DNA from: Oscillospiraceae bacterium
Lineage (GTDB): Bacteria > Bacillota > Clostridia > Oscillospirales > Oscillospiraceae
Length of the DNA stretch: 18,641 nucleotides
Direction: 5' to 3'
Assembly (NCBI GenBank): GCA_016295615.1
Contig: JAEDKW010000014.1
Coordinates: forward strand, 1-18,641
Both the position numbers and the translations under genes were made by a program. This document shows positions 1 through 7,186 of the stretch, one piece after another; position 1 is the stretch's first letter; every line of letters starts with the position of its first letter. Under the pieces are notes generated by a model. The model searched no databases and had not been told where the DNA came from. It saw nothing but the letters and a program-made list of their open reading frames with translations.

Positions 1-9
1 TTTCGGCGG

Positions 10-930
10 TCAGTTTTTTGCGTTTTCAAGGCTTCTTCCATGCTGCGAATCGGGCGGGCACTGCGCCGTCCGGTCTTTGTCCAGCGCGAGCAGGCAGGTT
101 CCCAGAAGGATACAGAAAACGCCCGCGGCGGCGCGCAGATTCATCGACTCGTGATAGACGAGCGCTCCGATCATCACGCTCGTCAGCGGTTCAAAGGTGG
201 AAAACAGCGCCGTGCTCTGCGCGCCGGCATATTTTGTGCCGAGCTGGTACAAAAGGCTTGCAAAGCAGATGACAACGCAGAAAATCCCCGTGACGCTCCA
301 GGCAAGCGCCGTATCCGGAAAGGCAAACTGTCCGAGGCAAAGCGCCGCAGCAAAGGTAATGACGCCGGAAAACACGCCTGTCCAGCAGGCAAGCTTGTAA
401 GCGTCCATTTCAAGAAGGCAGCTGCCGGCAAGATAGACCGTATAAAACGCATAGGTTGCTCCGGAGGCGAAGGCGATCAGGATCCCCACCAAACGGACGG
501 AACCCCCGGGCGTATAAAAGCTGATCACGCCGACGGTGCAGAGAATGCAGCAGACCACCTTGCGAAGCGTCAGCTTCTCGTGCCGAAACAGCACGCAGCC
601 TGCAAGCACAAGCGTGGGATACACGAAGTGAATGGTCGTCGCAAGCCCGGAGGGCAGATAGTGATAAGAGGACAGCAGCAAAATCGGCGTCGCGGAAAAG
701 CCGATGGCACAGATCGCCAGATCCCTGCATTCCCGGCGGGTAATGCGCAGGCTGACACCCCGCAGACAGCAGAGCAGCCCAAAGAGAACCGACCCAAAAA
801 CAAGGCGGCAAAGCGTCAGCGTGATGGCATTCCCGCCGCCGGCATAAACCGTTCTCGCCATCAGCGGATTGCAGCCGAACGCAACGGCTGAAAGCACCGC
901 GCATAAAATTCCTTTTCCTTTTTTGTTCAT
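10..930 (-). CDS. EamA/DMT-family 10-TM transporter
   Basis: This is an integral membrane protein of about 306 residues made of two tandem EamA halves, the usual size for the drug/metabolite transporter superfamily. It is almost entirely hydrophobic, with about ten membrane segments. The first follows the basic start MNKKGKG, and the typical pattern of a Pro/Gly-rich helix pair around SSYHYLPSGLATTIHFVYPT is visible. The second half carries the matching FSTFEPLTSVMIGALVYHE stretch. The substrate cannot be read from sequence; family members export amino acids, metabolites or drugs. The start is uncertain. ATG at 930 opens at the first hydrophobic helix but has no well-spaced ribosome site, while ATG at 981 would add 17 residues. 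The gene lies 91 bp (or 40 bp) after the aminotransferase on the same strand, so shared transcription is likely. The frame is open and complete, ending at position 10. Confidence 0.85.
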   Translation of the reverse strand: MNKKGKGILCAVLSAVAFGCNPLMARTVYAGGGNAITLTLCRLVFGSVLFGLLCCLRGVSLRITRRECRDLAICAIGFSATPILLLSSYHYLPSGLATTIHFVYPTLVLAGCVLFRHEKLTLRKVVCCILCTVGVISFYTPGGSVRLVGILIAFASGATYAFYTVYLAGSCLLEMDAYKLACWTGVFSGVITFAAALCLGQFAFPDTALAWSVTGIFCVVICFASLLYQLGTKYAGAQSTALFSTFEPLTSVMIGALVYHESMNLRAAAGVFCILLGTCLLALDKDRTAQCPPDSQHGRSLENAKN

Positions 931-1021
931 TCTCTCTTTACCAAGCAGTCTGCGCGCGGGCAGGACTCCCGGCAAAGGCATGCTGTTTCTTCTCTCTTTT
1001 TTCTTTTCTCCGCCCGGATCC

Positions 1022-2293
1022 TCAGTGAGCCGCCTGCTCGAGTGCGGCGAGCTTGAGACAGCAGCAGAACACTGCCATCGCCTGCTCCAGCTCCTCCACG
1101 GGCGGCAGACTCGGCGCGATGCGGATATTGCTGTCCTGCGGGTCCCTGCCGTAGGGGAAGGTGGCACCGGCGTCCGTCATCACAACGCCCGCTTCCTTGC
1201 AAAGCGCAAGCGTGCGCTTGGCAAGCCCCGGCGCGGTGTTGACGGAAACAAAGTAGCCGCCCTTGGGGGTGTGCCAGGCGGCGATGCCGAGCGGCGCGAT
1301 CTCGCGCGCAAGCGTGTCGGTCACCATGTCGAACTTCGGCTTCAGGATCGCCGCGTGCTTTTTCATCAGCGCGAGCGTGTGCGCCTTGTCCCTGAGGTAC
1401 TTCACATGGCGCAGCTGGTTCATCTTGTCAAAGCTGATGATCTGCACGCCGAGGAGCTTCGTCAGATACGCCATATTCGCCTCGCTGCAGGCGAAGCAGG
1501 CGACGCCGCTGCCCGGCAGCGTGATCTTGCTCGTGGAGGCGTACTCGAACACCATGTCGGCGTTGCCGTGCTTTTCGCAAAGGCTCAAAATATCGGGGAA
1601 CGGAACGAACTCGCCGTCAAACTCGTGGATGCAGTAGGCGTTGTCCCACATCAGCAGGAAGTCCGGCGCGGCGGGCTTCATCGCGGCGATGCGCTCGATC
1701 GTTTCGTCCGAGTAGATGATGCCGTCGGGGTTGGAGTACTTGGGCACGTTCCACATGCCCTTGACCTTCGGGTCGCGGATGAGCTGCTCGACGACGTCCA
1801 TATCGGGACCGTTTTCCGTCATGGGCACGGTGACAAGCTCAAAGCCGAAGCTTTCCGTGACCTTGAAATGCCGGTCATAGCCCGGCGCGGGGCAGAGCCA
1901 CTTGAGTCCCTCCTGCCGGCACCAGGGGCTCTCGCTGTGCAGAAGCCCGTGGGTATAGGCCTTGGACACGGTGTCGTACATGAGCTGGAGGCTCGAATTG
2001 CCGGCGGCAAATACCTGCGACGGCTTGCAGCCGAGGATCTCGGCAAAGAGCTTCCTCGCGCTGGGGATACCGGACAGCTCGCCGTAGTTGCGGGCGTTGA
2101 CGCCCTCGTCCATGCAGTCGTCCGGATCGGTCAGCACGGTCATGATATCGCTGACCAGGTCAAGCTGTGCCTTGCCGGGCTTGCCGCGCGCCATATTGAG
2201 CGTGAGTCCCCTTGCCTTCCAACCCTCAAACTCCGCGAGAACCTTGCCGTATTCTGTTTTCCACTCCGCTGCCGTCAGATTCTGGTATCCCAT
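1022..2293 (-). CDS. PLP-dependent aminotransferase, aspartate aminotransferase-like (class I, Ic/MocR-type)
   Basis: This 423-residue cytosolic enzyme has fold-type I aminotransferase features. Asn at NPDG (about residue 188), the cofactor-contacting Asp in WDNAY (Asp217) and the Schiff-base lysine in STSKITLPGSG (Lys256) are all present, as is a C-terminal arginine in SNIRIAPS. The N-terminal NMARGKPG and NYGELSGIPSAR motifs match the compact aspartate aminotransferase subgroup related to the MocR aminotransferase domain, but there is no DNA-binding domain. The probable reaction is amino-group transfer between aspartate (or alanine) and 2-oxoglutarate/glutamate. Beside a 2-hydroxyglutarate fermentation operon it could feed 2-oxoglutarate, which is inference. 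The ATG at 2293 has AGGAGG 8 bp upstream and a promoter at 2323-2351, so it is transcribed separately from gcdB. Confidence 0.85.
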   Translation of the reverse strand: MGYQNLTAAEWKTEYGKVLAEFEGWKARGLTLNMARGKPGKAQLDLVSDIMTVLTDPDDCMDEGVNARNYGELSGIPSARKLFAEILGCKPSQVFAAGNSSLQLMYDTVSKAYTHGLLHSESPWCRQEGLKWLCPAPGYDRHFKVTESFGFELVTVPMTENGPDMDVVEQLIRDPKVKGMWNVPKYSNPDGIIYSDETIERIAAMKPAAPDFLLMWDNAYCIHEFDGEFVPFPDILSLCEKHGNADMVFEYASTSKITLPGSGVACFACSEANMAYLTKLLGVQIISFDKMNQLRHVKYLRDKAHTLALMKKHAAILKPKFDMVTDTLAREIAPLGIAAWHTPKGGYFVSVNTAPGLAKRTLALCKEAGVVMTDAGATFPYGRDPQDSNIRIAPSLPPVEELEQAMAVFCCCLKLAALEQAAH

Positions 2294-2322
2294 GCTTCTC
2301 TCCTCCTTTGATATTTGACCAT

Positions 2323-2351
2323 ACTATACCACACTGCTGTTTGGAAAACAA
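2323..2351 (-). promoter_or_regulatory. Sigma-70-type promoter of the aminotransferase gene
   Basis: Read on the minus strand, TTGTTT (2346-2351) and TATAGT (2323-2328) are separated by 17 bp. The ATG at 2293 follows about 30 bp after the -10 box, with AGGAGG at 2302-2307. The promoter lies just past the gcdB terminator, so the downstream pair has its own transcription start. Confidence 0.7.
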
Positions 2352-2364
2352 GGGTCGCAGGCGC

Positions 2365-2398
2365 AAAAAGAGACGGCTCTGCGAGCCGTCTCTTTTTT
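2365..2398 (-). terminator. Rho-independent terminator after gcdB
   Basis: A perfect 15-bp inverted repeat (2365-2379 and 2383-2397) with a 3-nt loop contains the core GAGACGGCTC and carries A/T tracts on both ends, so it gives a U-run on either strand. It starts about 16 bp past the gcdB stop codon and closes the glutamate fermentation operon. Confidence 0.93.
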
Positions 2399-2413
2399 GA
2401 TTTGAACAGTATC

Positions 2414-3673
2414 TCAGCCGAACAGGGCCATCAGGACGCCTGCTGCGATCGCAGAACCGATCACGCCGGCAACATTCGGACCCATGGCGTGCATGAGCAG
2501 GAAGTTGGAGGGGTTCTCCTTCTGACCGACGACCTGGGAAACACGGGCGGCCATGGGGACGGCGGAAACGCCGGCGGAACCGATCAGCGGGTTGATCTTT
2601 TCCTTCAGGAACAGGTTCATGAACTTGGCAAGCAGAACGCCGCCGGCGGTGCCGAAGCCGAAGGCCACGACGCCCATGCACATGATCTTGATGGTCTGGA
2701 AGGAAAGGAAGGTGGTGGCGGTGGCGGTGGCGCCGACGGTGAAGCCGAGGAAGATCGTGACGATATTCATCAGCTCGTTGGACATGGTCTTGGACAGACG
2801 GTCGGCAACGCCGCACTCCTTGGCAAGGTTACCAAGCATCAGGCAGGCGATCAGCGGCGCGGCAGAGGGAACGAGCAGCGCCACGAACACGGTGATCATG
2901 ATCGGGAAGACGATCTTTTCCTTCTGGGAAACGACACGCAGCGGACGCATCTTGATCACGCGCTCCTTCTTGGTGGTCAGCGCTTTCATGATGGGCGGCT
3001 GAATGACCGGAACGAGCGCCATGTAGCTATACGCGGCAACGGCGATGGGTCCGAGCAGATGCGGGGCAAGACGGGAGGTGACGAAGATGGCCGTCGGACC
3101 GTCTGCACCGCCGATGATGCCGATGGAGGAGGATTCCTGCTGGGTAAAGCCCATGAACTGAGTGCCGACGTAGGTCATGAAGATACCGAGCTGGGCGGCA
3201 GCACCGAGCAGCAGGGACTTGGGGTTGGCGATCAGGGGACCGAAGTCGGTCATTGCGCCGACGCCCATGAAGATCAGGCACGGATAGATGCCGAGCTTGA
3301 CGCCGAGGTACAGAATGTCAAGCAGACCTGCCGTGATGGAAGCTCCGACCGGACATGTGTCCAAAACGGCCTGTGCGACACCGCCCTCCAGCAGCTCCGC
3401 ATACAGCTCAGCCGTCATGGCTTCGCCGTGGAGCAAATCCCAATGGACGTGACCGCCGGCAAAGATGATCTCGTGAAACATCTCAGCGCCAGGCAGGTTT
3501 GTACAAAGCATACCAAAGGAAATGGGAACGAGCAGCAGCGGCTCAAAGCCCTTCACGATGGCAAGGTACATCAGAACGAAGGAAATGGCGATCATGATCA
3601 GGCATTTCCACTGACCGTTCTGAGAGAACATGTAAAAACCGGTCTGCGTGAGGAAATTGATAATAGCTTGCAT
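2414..3673 (-). CDS. gcdB: Glutaconyl-CoA decarboxylase beta subunit, Na+ pump (GcdB/OadB family)
   Basis: This 419-residue polytopic protein is the ion-translocating subunit of the biotin-dependent decarboxylase. It decarboxylates carboxybiotin and exports Na+. Family signatures are clear: KGFEPLLLVPISFG near residue 41, the MGVGAMTDFGPLIANP loop near 136-151, and the re-entrant motif GGADGPT (188-194) with the essential Asp191. A second half carries the NELMNIVTIFLGFTVGA and GSAGVSAVPMAARV motifs. Compared with OadB proteins as I recall them, the region from about residue 64 to 112 is longer and hydrophilic, and a usual Pro in PPLIFMG is Cys (YPCLIFMG). It is the last gene of the operon, 44 bp after gcdC, with GAAAGGA upstream of the ATG at 3673, and is followed by a strong terminator. 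Confidence 0.95.
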   Translation of the reverse strand: MQAIINFLTQTGFYMFSQNGQWKCLIMIAISFVLMYLAIVKGFEPLLLVPISFGMLCTNLPGAEMFHEIIFAGGHVHWDLLHGEAMTAELYAELLEGGVAQAVLDTCPVGASITAGLLDILYLGVKLGIYPCLIFMGVGAMTDFGPLIANPKSLLLGAAAQLGIFMTYVGTQFMGFTQQESSSIGIIGGADGPTAIFVTSRLAPHLLGPIAVAAYSYMALVPVIQPPIMKALTTKKERVIKMRPLRVVSQKEKIVFPIMITVFVALLVPSAAPLIACLMLGNLAKECGVADRLSKTMSNELMNIVTIFLGFTVGATATATTFLSFQTIKIMCMGVVAFGFGTAGGVLLAKFMNLFLKEKINPLIGSAGVSAVPMAARVSQVVGQKENPSNFLLMHAMGPNVAGVIGSAIAAGVLMALFG

Positions 3674-3717
3674 TTATTTCTTGTTTCCTTTCACAGTTTT
3701 AAGGGGTTCTCTCTGTC

Positions 3718-4143
3718 TCAGCCGATGACGCACAGCGTGTCGCCGGGGTTGACAGCAGCGCCCTTGGCAACTGCGACGGAGGAAACGGTACCGGCACAGG
3801 GAGCAAAGATCTCATTTTCCATCTTCATGGCTTCGAGGATCATGAGCAGGTCGCCCTCTTTCACAGCCTGACCGGCAGAGACCTTGACGTCAAGAATGGT
3901 ACCGGGCATCGGGGAGGTGACAGTGCCGGCGCCGGCAGGAGCAGCAGCGGGAGCAGCGGCAGGAGCGGGTGCGGCGGCAGGAGCGGGTGCAGCGGCGGGG
4001 GCAGGAGCGGCGGCGCGTGCTACGGGAGCAACGGGAGCCGCAGCGCGGGGGGCGGGAGCAAAGCCGCCGCGGCCGGAGCCGACGGACTCGACGGTAACTT
4101 CATAGGTGGTGCCGTTTACGGTAACGTTGTACTGCTTAGTCAT
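3718..4143 (-). CDS. gcdC: Glutaconyl-CoA decarboxylase gamma subunit, biotin carrier protein
   Basis: This 141-residue protein is the biotin carrier that shuttles CO2 between the carboxyltransferase GcdA and the membrane pump GcdB. It has three parts: an N-terminal segment (1-25, MTKQYNVTVNGTTYEV) typical of the family, a very flexible Ala/Pro linker (about 30-72), and a biotinyl domain (about 73-141) with the biotinylation motif EAMKMEN, giving biotin on Lys107. The ATG at 4143 is chosen because TAGGAGAG lies 8 bp upstream. An ATG 7 codons earlier overlaps this ribosome site and is not favoured. The gene sits 32 bp after gcdD. The linker is coded by 18-bp repeats, so its length may vary between strains. 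Confidence 0.95.
   Translation of the reverse strand: MTKQYNVTVNGTTYEVTVESVGSGRGGFAPAPRAAAPVAPVARAAAPAPAAAPAPAAAPAPAAAPAAAPAGAGTVTSPMPGTILDVKVSAGQAVKEGDLLMILEAMKMENEIFAPCAGTVSSVAVAKGAAVNPGDTLCVIG
3955..4008. repeat. 18-bp tandem repeats in the gcdC Ala/Pro linker
   Basis: Two 18-bp units (3955-3972 and 3973-3990) differ at only one base, and a third, degenerate unit follows (3991-4008). Each unit encodes six residues of the Ala/Pro linker. Because the unit is a multiple of three, gain or loss by slippage would change linker length without breaking the frame. Confidence 0.8.
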
Positions 4144-4175
4144 GGTGATTTCTCTCCTAATCATTTAGATTTTCT

Positions 4176-4454
4176 TTAAATTTTCTTGATATTGACGATG
4201 TTGATGCCGTTGGAGGGGATGCCGATTTCTTCGGAAAGCGCTGCGGTGATCGCCGCAACGATCTCGGGCTGCATGCCCTGAGGCTTGGGCGCCGGGGCAG
4301 GAGCTGCCGCTGCGGAAGCAGCAGCGGGAGCGGGCTTCTTCGCCGTGCTTTTCATCACTGCACCCATGATCATGGTGAGGAAAATGATGCAGATCAGACC
4401 GAAAAACACAGTGCCGACGCCCATCAGAGTGACGAACAAAGGACCATATTCCAT
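4176..4454 (-). CDS. gcdD: Glutaconyl-CoA decarboxylase delta subunit (OadG-like small membrane protein)
   Basis: This 92-residue protein should anchor and stabilise the decarboxylase complex at the membrane. One N-terminal transmembrane helix spans about residues 6-32 (MGVGTVFFGLICIIFL). It is followed by an Ala/Pro-rich stretch (about 37-57) and a short C-terminal region with the family-like PEIVAAITAALSEEIG helix. Size, single helix and position beside gcdC and gcdB match OadG/GcdD proteins. The ATG at 4454 is preferred: it opens directly at the membrane helix and follows an AAAGGA-rich sequence, and an upstream in-frame start would lie within the promoter at 4479-4508. The gene begins 117 bp after hgdB, the largest gap in the cluster. 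Confidence 0.9.
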   Translation of the reverse strand: MEYGPLFVTLMGVGTVFFGLICIIFLTMIMGAVMKSTAKKPAPAAASAAAAPAPAPKPQGMQPEIVAAITAALSEEIGIPSNGINIVNIKKI

Positions 4455-4478
4455 TTCTTCTTTTATCCTTTCTTGGAC

Positions 4479-4508
4479 AGTATAGCAAAGCGCCAGTGAA
4501 AAGTTCAA
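4479..4508 (-). promoter_or_regulatory. Probable internal promoter for gcdD-gcdC-gcdB
   Basis: On the minus strand TTGAAC (4503-4508) and TATACT (4479-4484) are separated by 18 bp. Transcription would begin around 4472, some 18 bp before the gcdD ATG. The site lies in the 117-bp hgdB-gcdD gap, where no obvious terminator is seen, so gcdDCB could be read from both the operon promoter and this one. Confidence 0.7.
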
Positions 4509-4571
4509 CTGCGCGAGTGCTTTTTTTGCGCCGCTTTGATACGGCAGACTGCGGTGCTCCTTCGACCGCCG

Positions 4572-5717
4572 TTACTGCATCGCCAGAACGTCGGCAAAGG
4601 CCTGGATCGCGGTCGCGGCCTGACCGAAGTCACGCATCTGCTGGTCGACGCCGAGCTTGATGAACGGAATGCCGGCAGCGTCGAGCGCCTTCTTGAGGTA
4701 CGGGAATTCCATTTCCTCGGGGTCGCAGAACTGCTGCATGAACAGCACGAGACCCTGCGCGCCGGATTCCTTGACGAGGTTGGCGACATATTCGCCGCGG
4801 CGGTTCTGCTCAGACGCTTCATCGTAAAGCAGAACGTCATAATCCTGGTCGGCAAACTGCTTGCACAGCGCCTCCATCGGATCGCCGGTCTCGTCAGCGT
4901 CCACGCGGATCATGCGGGACTCGTGGGCGACATCGTCAGCGGCGATGGCGACGTTGTTGTCCTTGAAGATCTTCAAAAGCGTGGGATTGTCGACGATGAT
5001 GCCGGAGGTGACGACCTTGACCCCGTTCCACTTCGCCTCGGGCAGCGCCCTGAGCTCGGCGTTGAGCGCCTCAAGCTTCTCGGTGTACTCGTCCTTGCGC
5101 ATGAAGTAGGACGCCTTGAGGACGGCGCTTCTCATGATCGGGTCGATCACGTCGCAGTGTGCGTTCGCGAGCTTGACAAACTCGCGGCGGGCTTTTCTGG
5201 ACTTGTTGTAGACCTTGATGGCGTCGCGGATCTCCTCGTCTTTGATCTCGCTGCCGCGGATCTTTTCAAGCTCCGTTTTGACGTGGGTGTACTGGTCATG
5301 GCAGAACTTGAGACCGAATGCGGGGCGGCGGAACTGCGGATGAGCCAGGAAGATGCAGGGCATCTTCTCGCTCATGGCGACGCGGATGTTCTGGGACATC
5401 GGGCGCAGCGTGTCGCAGATGGTGGGGGTGATGACGCCGTCCAGCAGGTCGCAGGTGCCGTCCAGCAGCATCTCGAGGTCGAGCTGGGCGATGGTGCAGT
5501 AGAAGGTCGCGCAGTATTCCTTGGCTCTGGAGATGGTCTTTTTGTTGCTGCCCCACATGCCCATCGGCATCATACCGGCGGCGTAGACCAGCTCTTCGGG
5601 TGCGTAGTAGGGCATCACGCCGATGCACTTCATGCCCTTTTCCTTGTAAGCCTTGAGCTGACCGTGGGGATTGGCAGCAATGGCGGAAAATTCATTTACC
5701 AATGTTTCGATACTCAT
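4572..5717 (-). CDS. hgdB: (R)-2-hydroxyglutaryl-CoA dehydratase beta subunit
   Basis: This 381-residue subunit pairs with HgdA to dehydrate (R)-2-hydroxyglutaryl-CoA to glutaconyl-CoA by a ketyl-radical mechanism. It belongs to the HgdB/FldBC family of [4Fe-4S] dehydratase components. Conserved cysteines include KEYCATFYCTIAQ (Cys69, Cys74), TICDTLRPMSQN (Cys101) and MQQFCDPEEME (Cys331). These correspond to the likely cluster ligands, but exact assignment needs alignment. Length and motif order match the Acidaminococcus fermentans enzyme. The ATG at 5717 lies 15 bp after the hgdA stop, and the GGAGGG ribosome site directly follows that stop codon, indicating coupled expression. Confidence 0.96.
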   Translation of the reverse strand: MSIETLVNEFSAIAANPHGQLKAYKEKGMKCIGVMPYYAPEELVYAAGMMPMGMWGSNKKTISRAKEYCATFYCTIAQLDLEMLLDGTCDLLDGVITPTICDTLRPMSQNIRVAMSEKMPCIFLAHPQFRRPAFGLKFCHDQYTHVKTELEKIRGSEIKDEEIRDAIKVYNKSRKARREFVKLANAHCDVIDPIMRSAVLKASYFMRKDEYTEKLEALNAELRALPEAKWNGVKVVTSGIIVDNPTLLKIFKDNNVAIAADDVAHESRMIRVDADETGDPMEALCKQFADQDYDVLLYDEASEQNRRGEYVANLVKESGAQGLVLFMQQFCDPEEMEFPYLKKALDAAGIPFIKLGVDQQMRDFGQAATAIQAFADVLAMQ

Positions 5718-5732
5718 TTTTTCACGCCCTCC

Positions 5733-7160
5733 TTACTTCTTGTTGGCTTCCATGGCTTCGACAAGACCCTGCACACGGGTGGTGTACTGCGCTTCGTTGA
5801 AGTTGCGCGGGTCTGCCTGGTCGCCGTCAAAACCGGCGCAGGGCACGCCGAGATCCTTGGTGAAGCGGCGCTGCATCTCCGCCATGTAGCCGGACCAGGG
5901 CTTGCAGGAGCGGTTGTAGTGGACGAGCACGCCGTCGACCTTGTTGTCGCGGCAGATGCCTTCACGCCAGGAAACGCCCTGCTCAATGCAGACGGAGTTC
6001 GGCGCCTTGTAGTAGGCGCGGGCCATACCGTCAAGATCGTCGTAGACAAAGCCGAAGGCCGGCGCATAGACGACGGCGGTGACGTTCACGCCGTGCTCCT
6101 TGAGCGGCTTGAAGAGGGCAGGCAGCTTGGGCCAGCAGGGAATGCCCTCGAACATGACGCGGTACTGTTCGGGGAACGGCGTGGTGGTCGTGCCCTCCTT
6201 GATGGCCTTTTCGAGGTCCTTTTCAAGAAGCTCGAACGCCTCGGCCGCTGCCACGGTGCCGCGGGCGGTGACGATGTCCGCCATGTGGTTGAAGAGGTCG
6301 AAGCCGGAGTAGGGAGCGGGCTTATACTGCAGATAGTCGCAAACGCGCAGCCATGCACTTGCGGTGCGGTTGGCGTTGGCGCAGGCCTGCTCGAACTTGG
6401 CGTTGTCAAACTTCTTGCCGGTGAGCTTCTCAAGCTCATGGATGGCATTGTCGAACTGGGCGCGGACGTACTTGACGTTGGAGTCGGCGACTTCCACGGT
6501 GTTGTTGTAGGGGATATCGATCATGATCAGGGGGACATTGCACATACGCGCAATGTTCTCATACCACTTGGTCATGCAGTTGCAGATGTTGTTGCAGCAC
6601 AGCACGAAATCAGGCTGCGGAATGCGCATCTGACGGTAGGGCTTGATGGCTTCCCAACGCTTCTCCTTATAGGGACCGTCGGGCAGCGCCTCGATCTCGT
6701 GGATATCGTCGAGGACGGTATACGGAACCTGGGTCTTGGGGTCCTTCTTGGGCTTGCCGGTGGCTTCGTCGATGATGACCTTGCCGTTCTCGTCCTTGAG
6801 GGGCTTGCCGCTGTTGGGGTCGATGATGTACTCCAGTGTTTCGGGGTCAAACTTGCGGGCGGCACGCTTGCCTGCCGCGTAGGCAAGGCTGATGCGGGCG
6901 TAGCCGCAGATATCGTTGTCGAAGCCGAGATCTTCCGCCGCCTGGCACATGATCTCGCCGTCACGGTTGGCAGCGATGCCGGCTGCCTGGTTTTCCGGGT
7001 ACATGACATTCAGGTCGAAGGCTGCCGCCAGTTCGCAGGGGAACTTGGAAGAGGACCAGCCGACCAGCTTGCCTTCCTTCTTGGCCTGACGGGCATCCGC
7101 ATGGATGTCATCAACGACCTTGCGAAGAGCAAGTACGCCGGGACTTACTTCTTTTGCCAT
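5733..7160 (-). CDS. hgdA: (R)-2-hydroxyglutaryl-CoA dehydratase alpha subunit
   Basis: This 475-residue subunit is the partner of HgdB and the acceptor of the high-energy electron delivered by HgdC. It carries the family motifs SSSKFPCELA (Cys42), NDICGYARISLAYAAG (Cys85), VLCCNNICNCMTKWYENIAR (cysteines from 188), HYNRSCKPWSGY near residue 412 and FDGDQADPRNF near the C-terminus. A linker-like insert at about 104-162, rich in Gly, Lys and Asp, is also known in the Acidaminococcus protein, so length and layout are normal. The ATG at 7160 follows GGAGGAT with suitable spacing, and that ribosome site lies in the loop of a 6-bp inverted repeat (7163-7181). The gene starts 26 bp after hgdC. Confidence 0.97.
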   Translation of the reverse strand: MAKEVSPGVLALRKVVDDIHADARQAKKEGKLVGWSSSKFPCELAAAFDLNVMYPENQAAGIAANRDGEIMCQAAEDLGFDNDICGYARISLAYAAGKRAARKFDPETLEYIIDPNSGKPLKDENGKVIIDEATGKPKKDPKTQVPYTVLDDIHEIEALPDGPYKEKRWEAIKPYRQMRIPQPDFVLCCNNICNCMTKWYENIARMCNVPLIMIDIPYNNTVEVADSNVKYVRAQFDNAIHELEKLTGKKFDNAKFEQACANANRTASAWLRVCDYLQYKPAPYSGFDLFNHMADIVTARGTVAAAEAFELLEKDLEKAIKEGTTTTPFPEQYRVMFEGIPCWPKLPALFKPLKEHGVNVTAVVYAPAFGFVYDDLDGMARAYYKAPNSVCIEQGVSWREGICRDNKVDGVLVHYNRSCKPWSGYMAEMQRRFTKDLGVPCAGFDGDQADPRNFNEAQYTTRVQGLVEAMEANKK

Positions 7161-7162
7161 TT

Positions 7163-7181
7163 TGAATCATCCTCCGATTCA
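7163..7181 (-). promoter_or_regulatory. hgdA: hgdA ribosome binding site inside a small inverted repeat
   Basis: On the minus strand TGAATC (7176-7181) and GATTCA (7163-7168) flank GGAGGAT, so the Shine-Dalgarno sequence sits in a 7-nt loop on a 6-bp stem just before the hgdA ATG. The stem is AU-rich and weak; any role in translation is inference. Confidence 0.45.
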
Positions 7182-7186
7182 TCGTA

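Noticed and set aside
869..3871. Plus-strand frames opposite the aminotransferase and gcdB
   Set aside because: Antisense to clear genes, crossing a terminator and a promoter of the other strand; composition is not protein-like.
3955..4008. CRISPR-like repeats
   Set aside because: The repeats are adjacent 18-bp units without spacers, inside the coding linker of gcdC.
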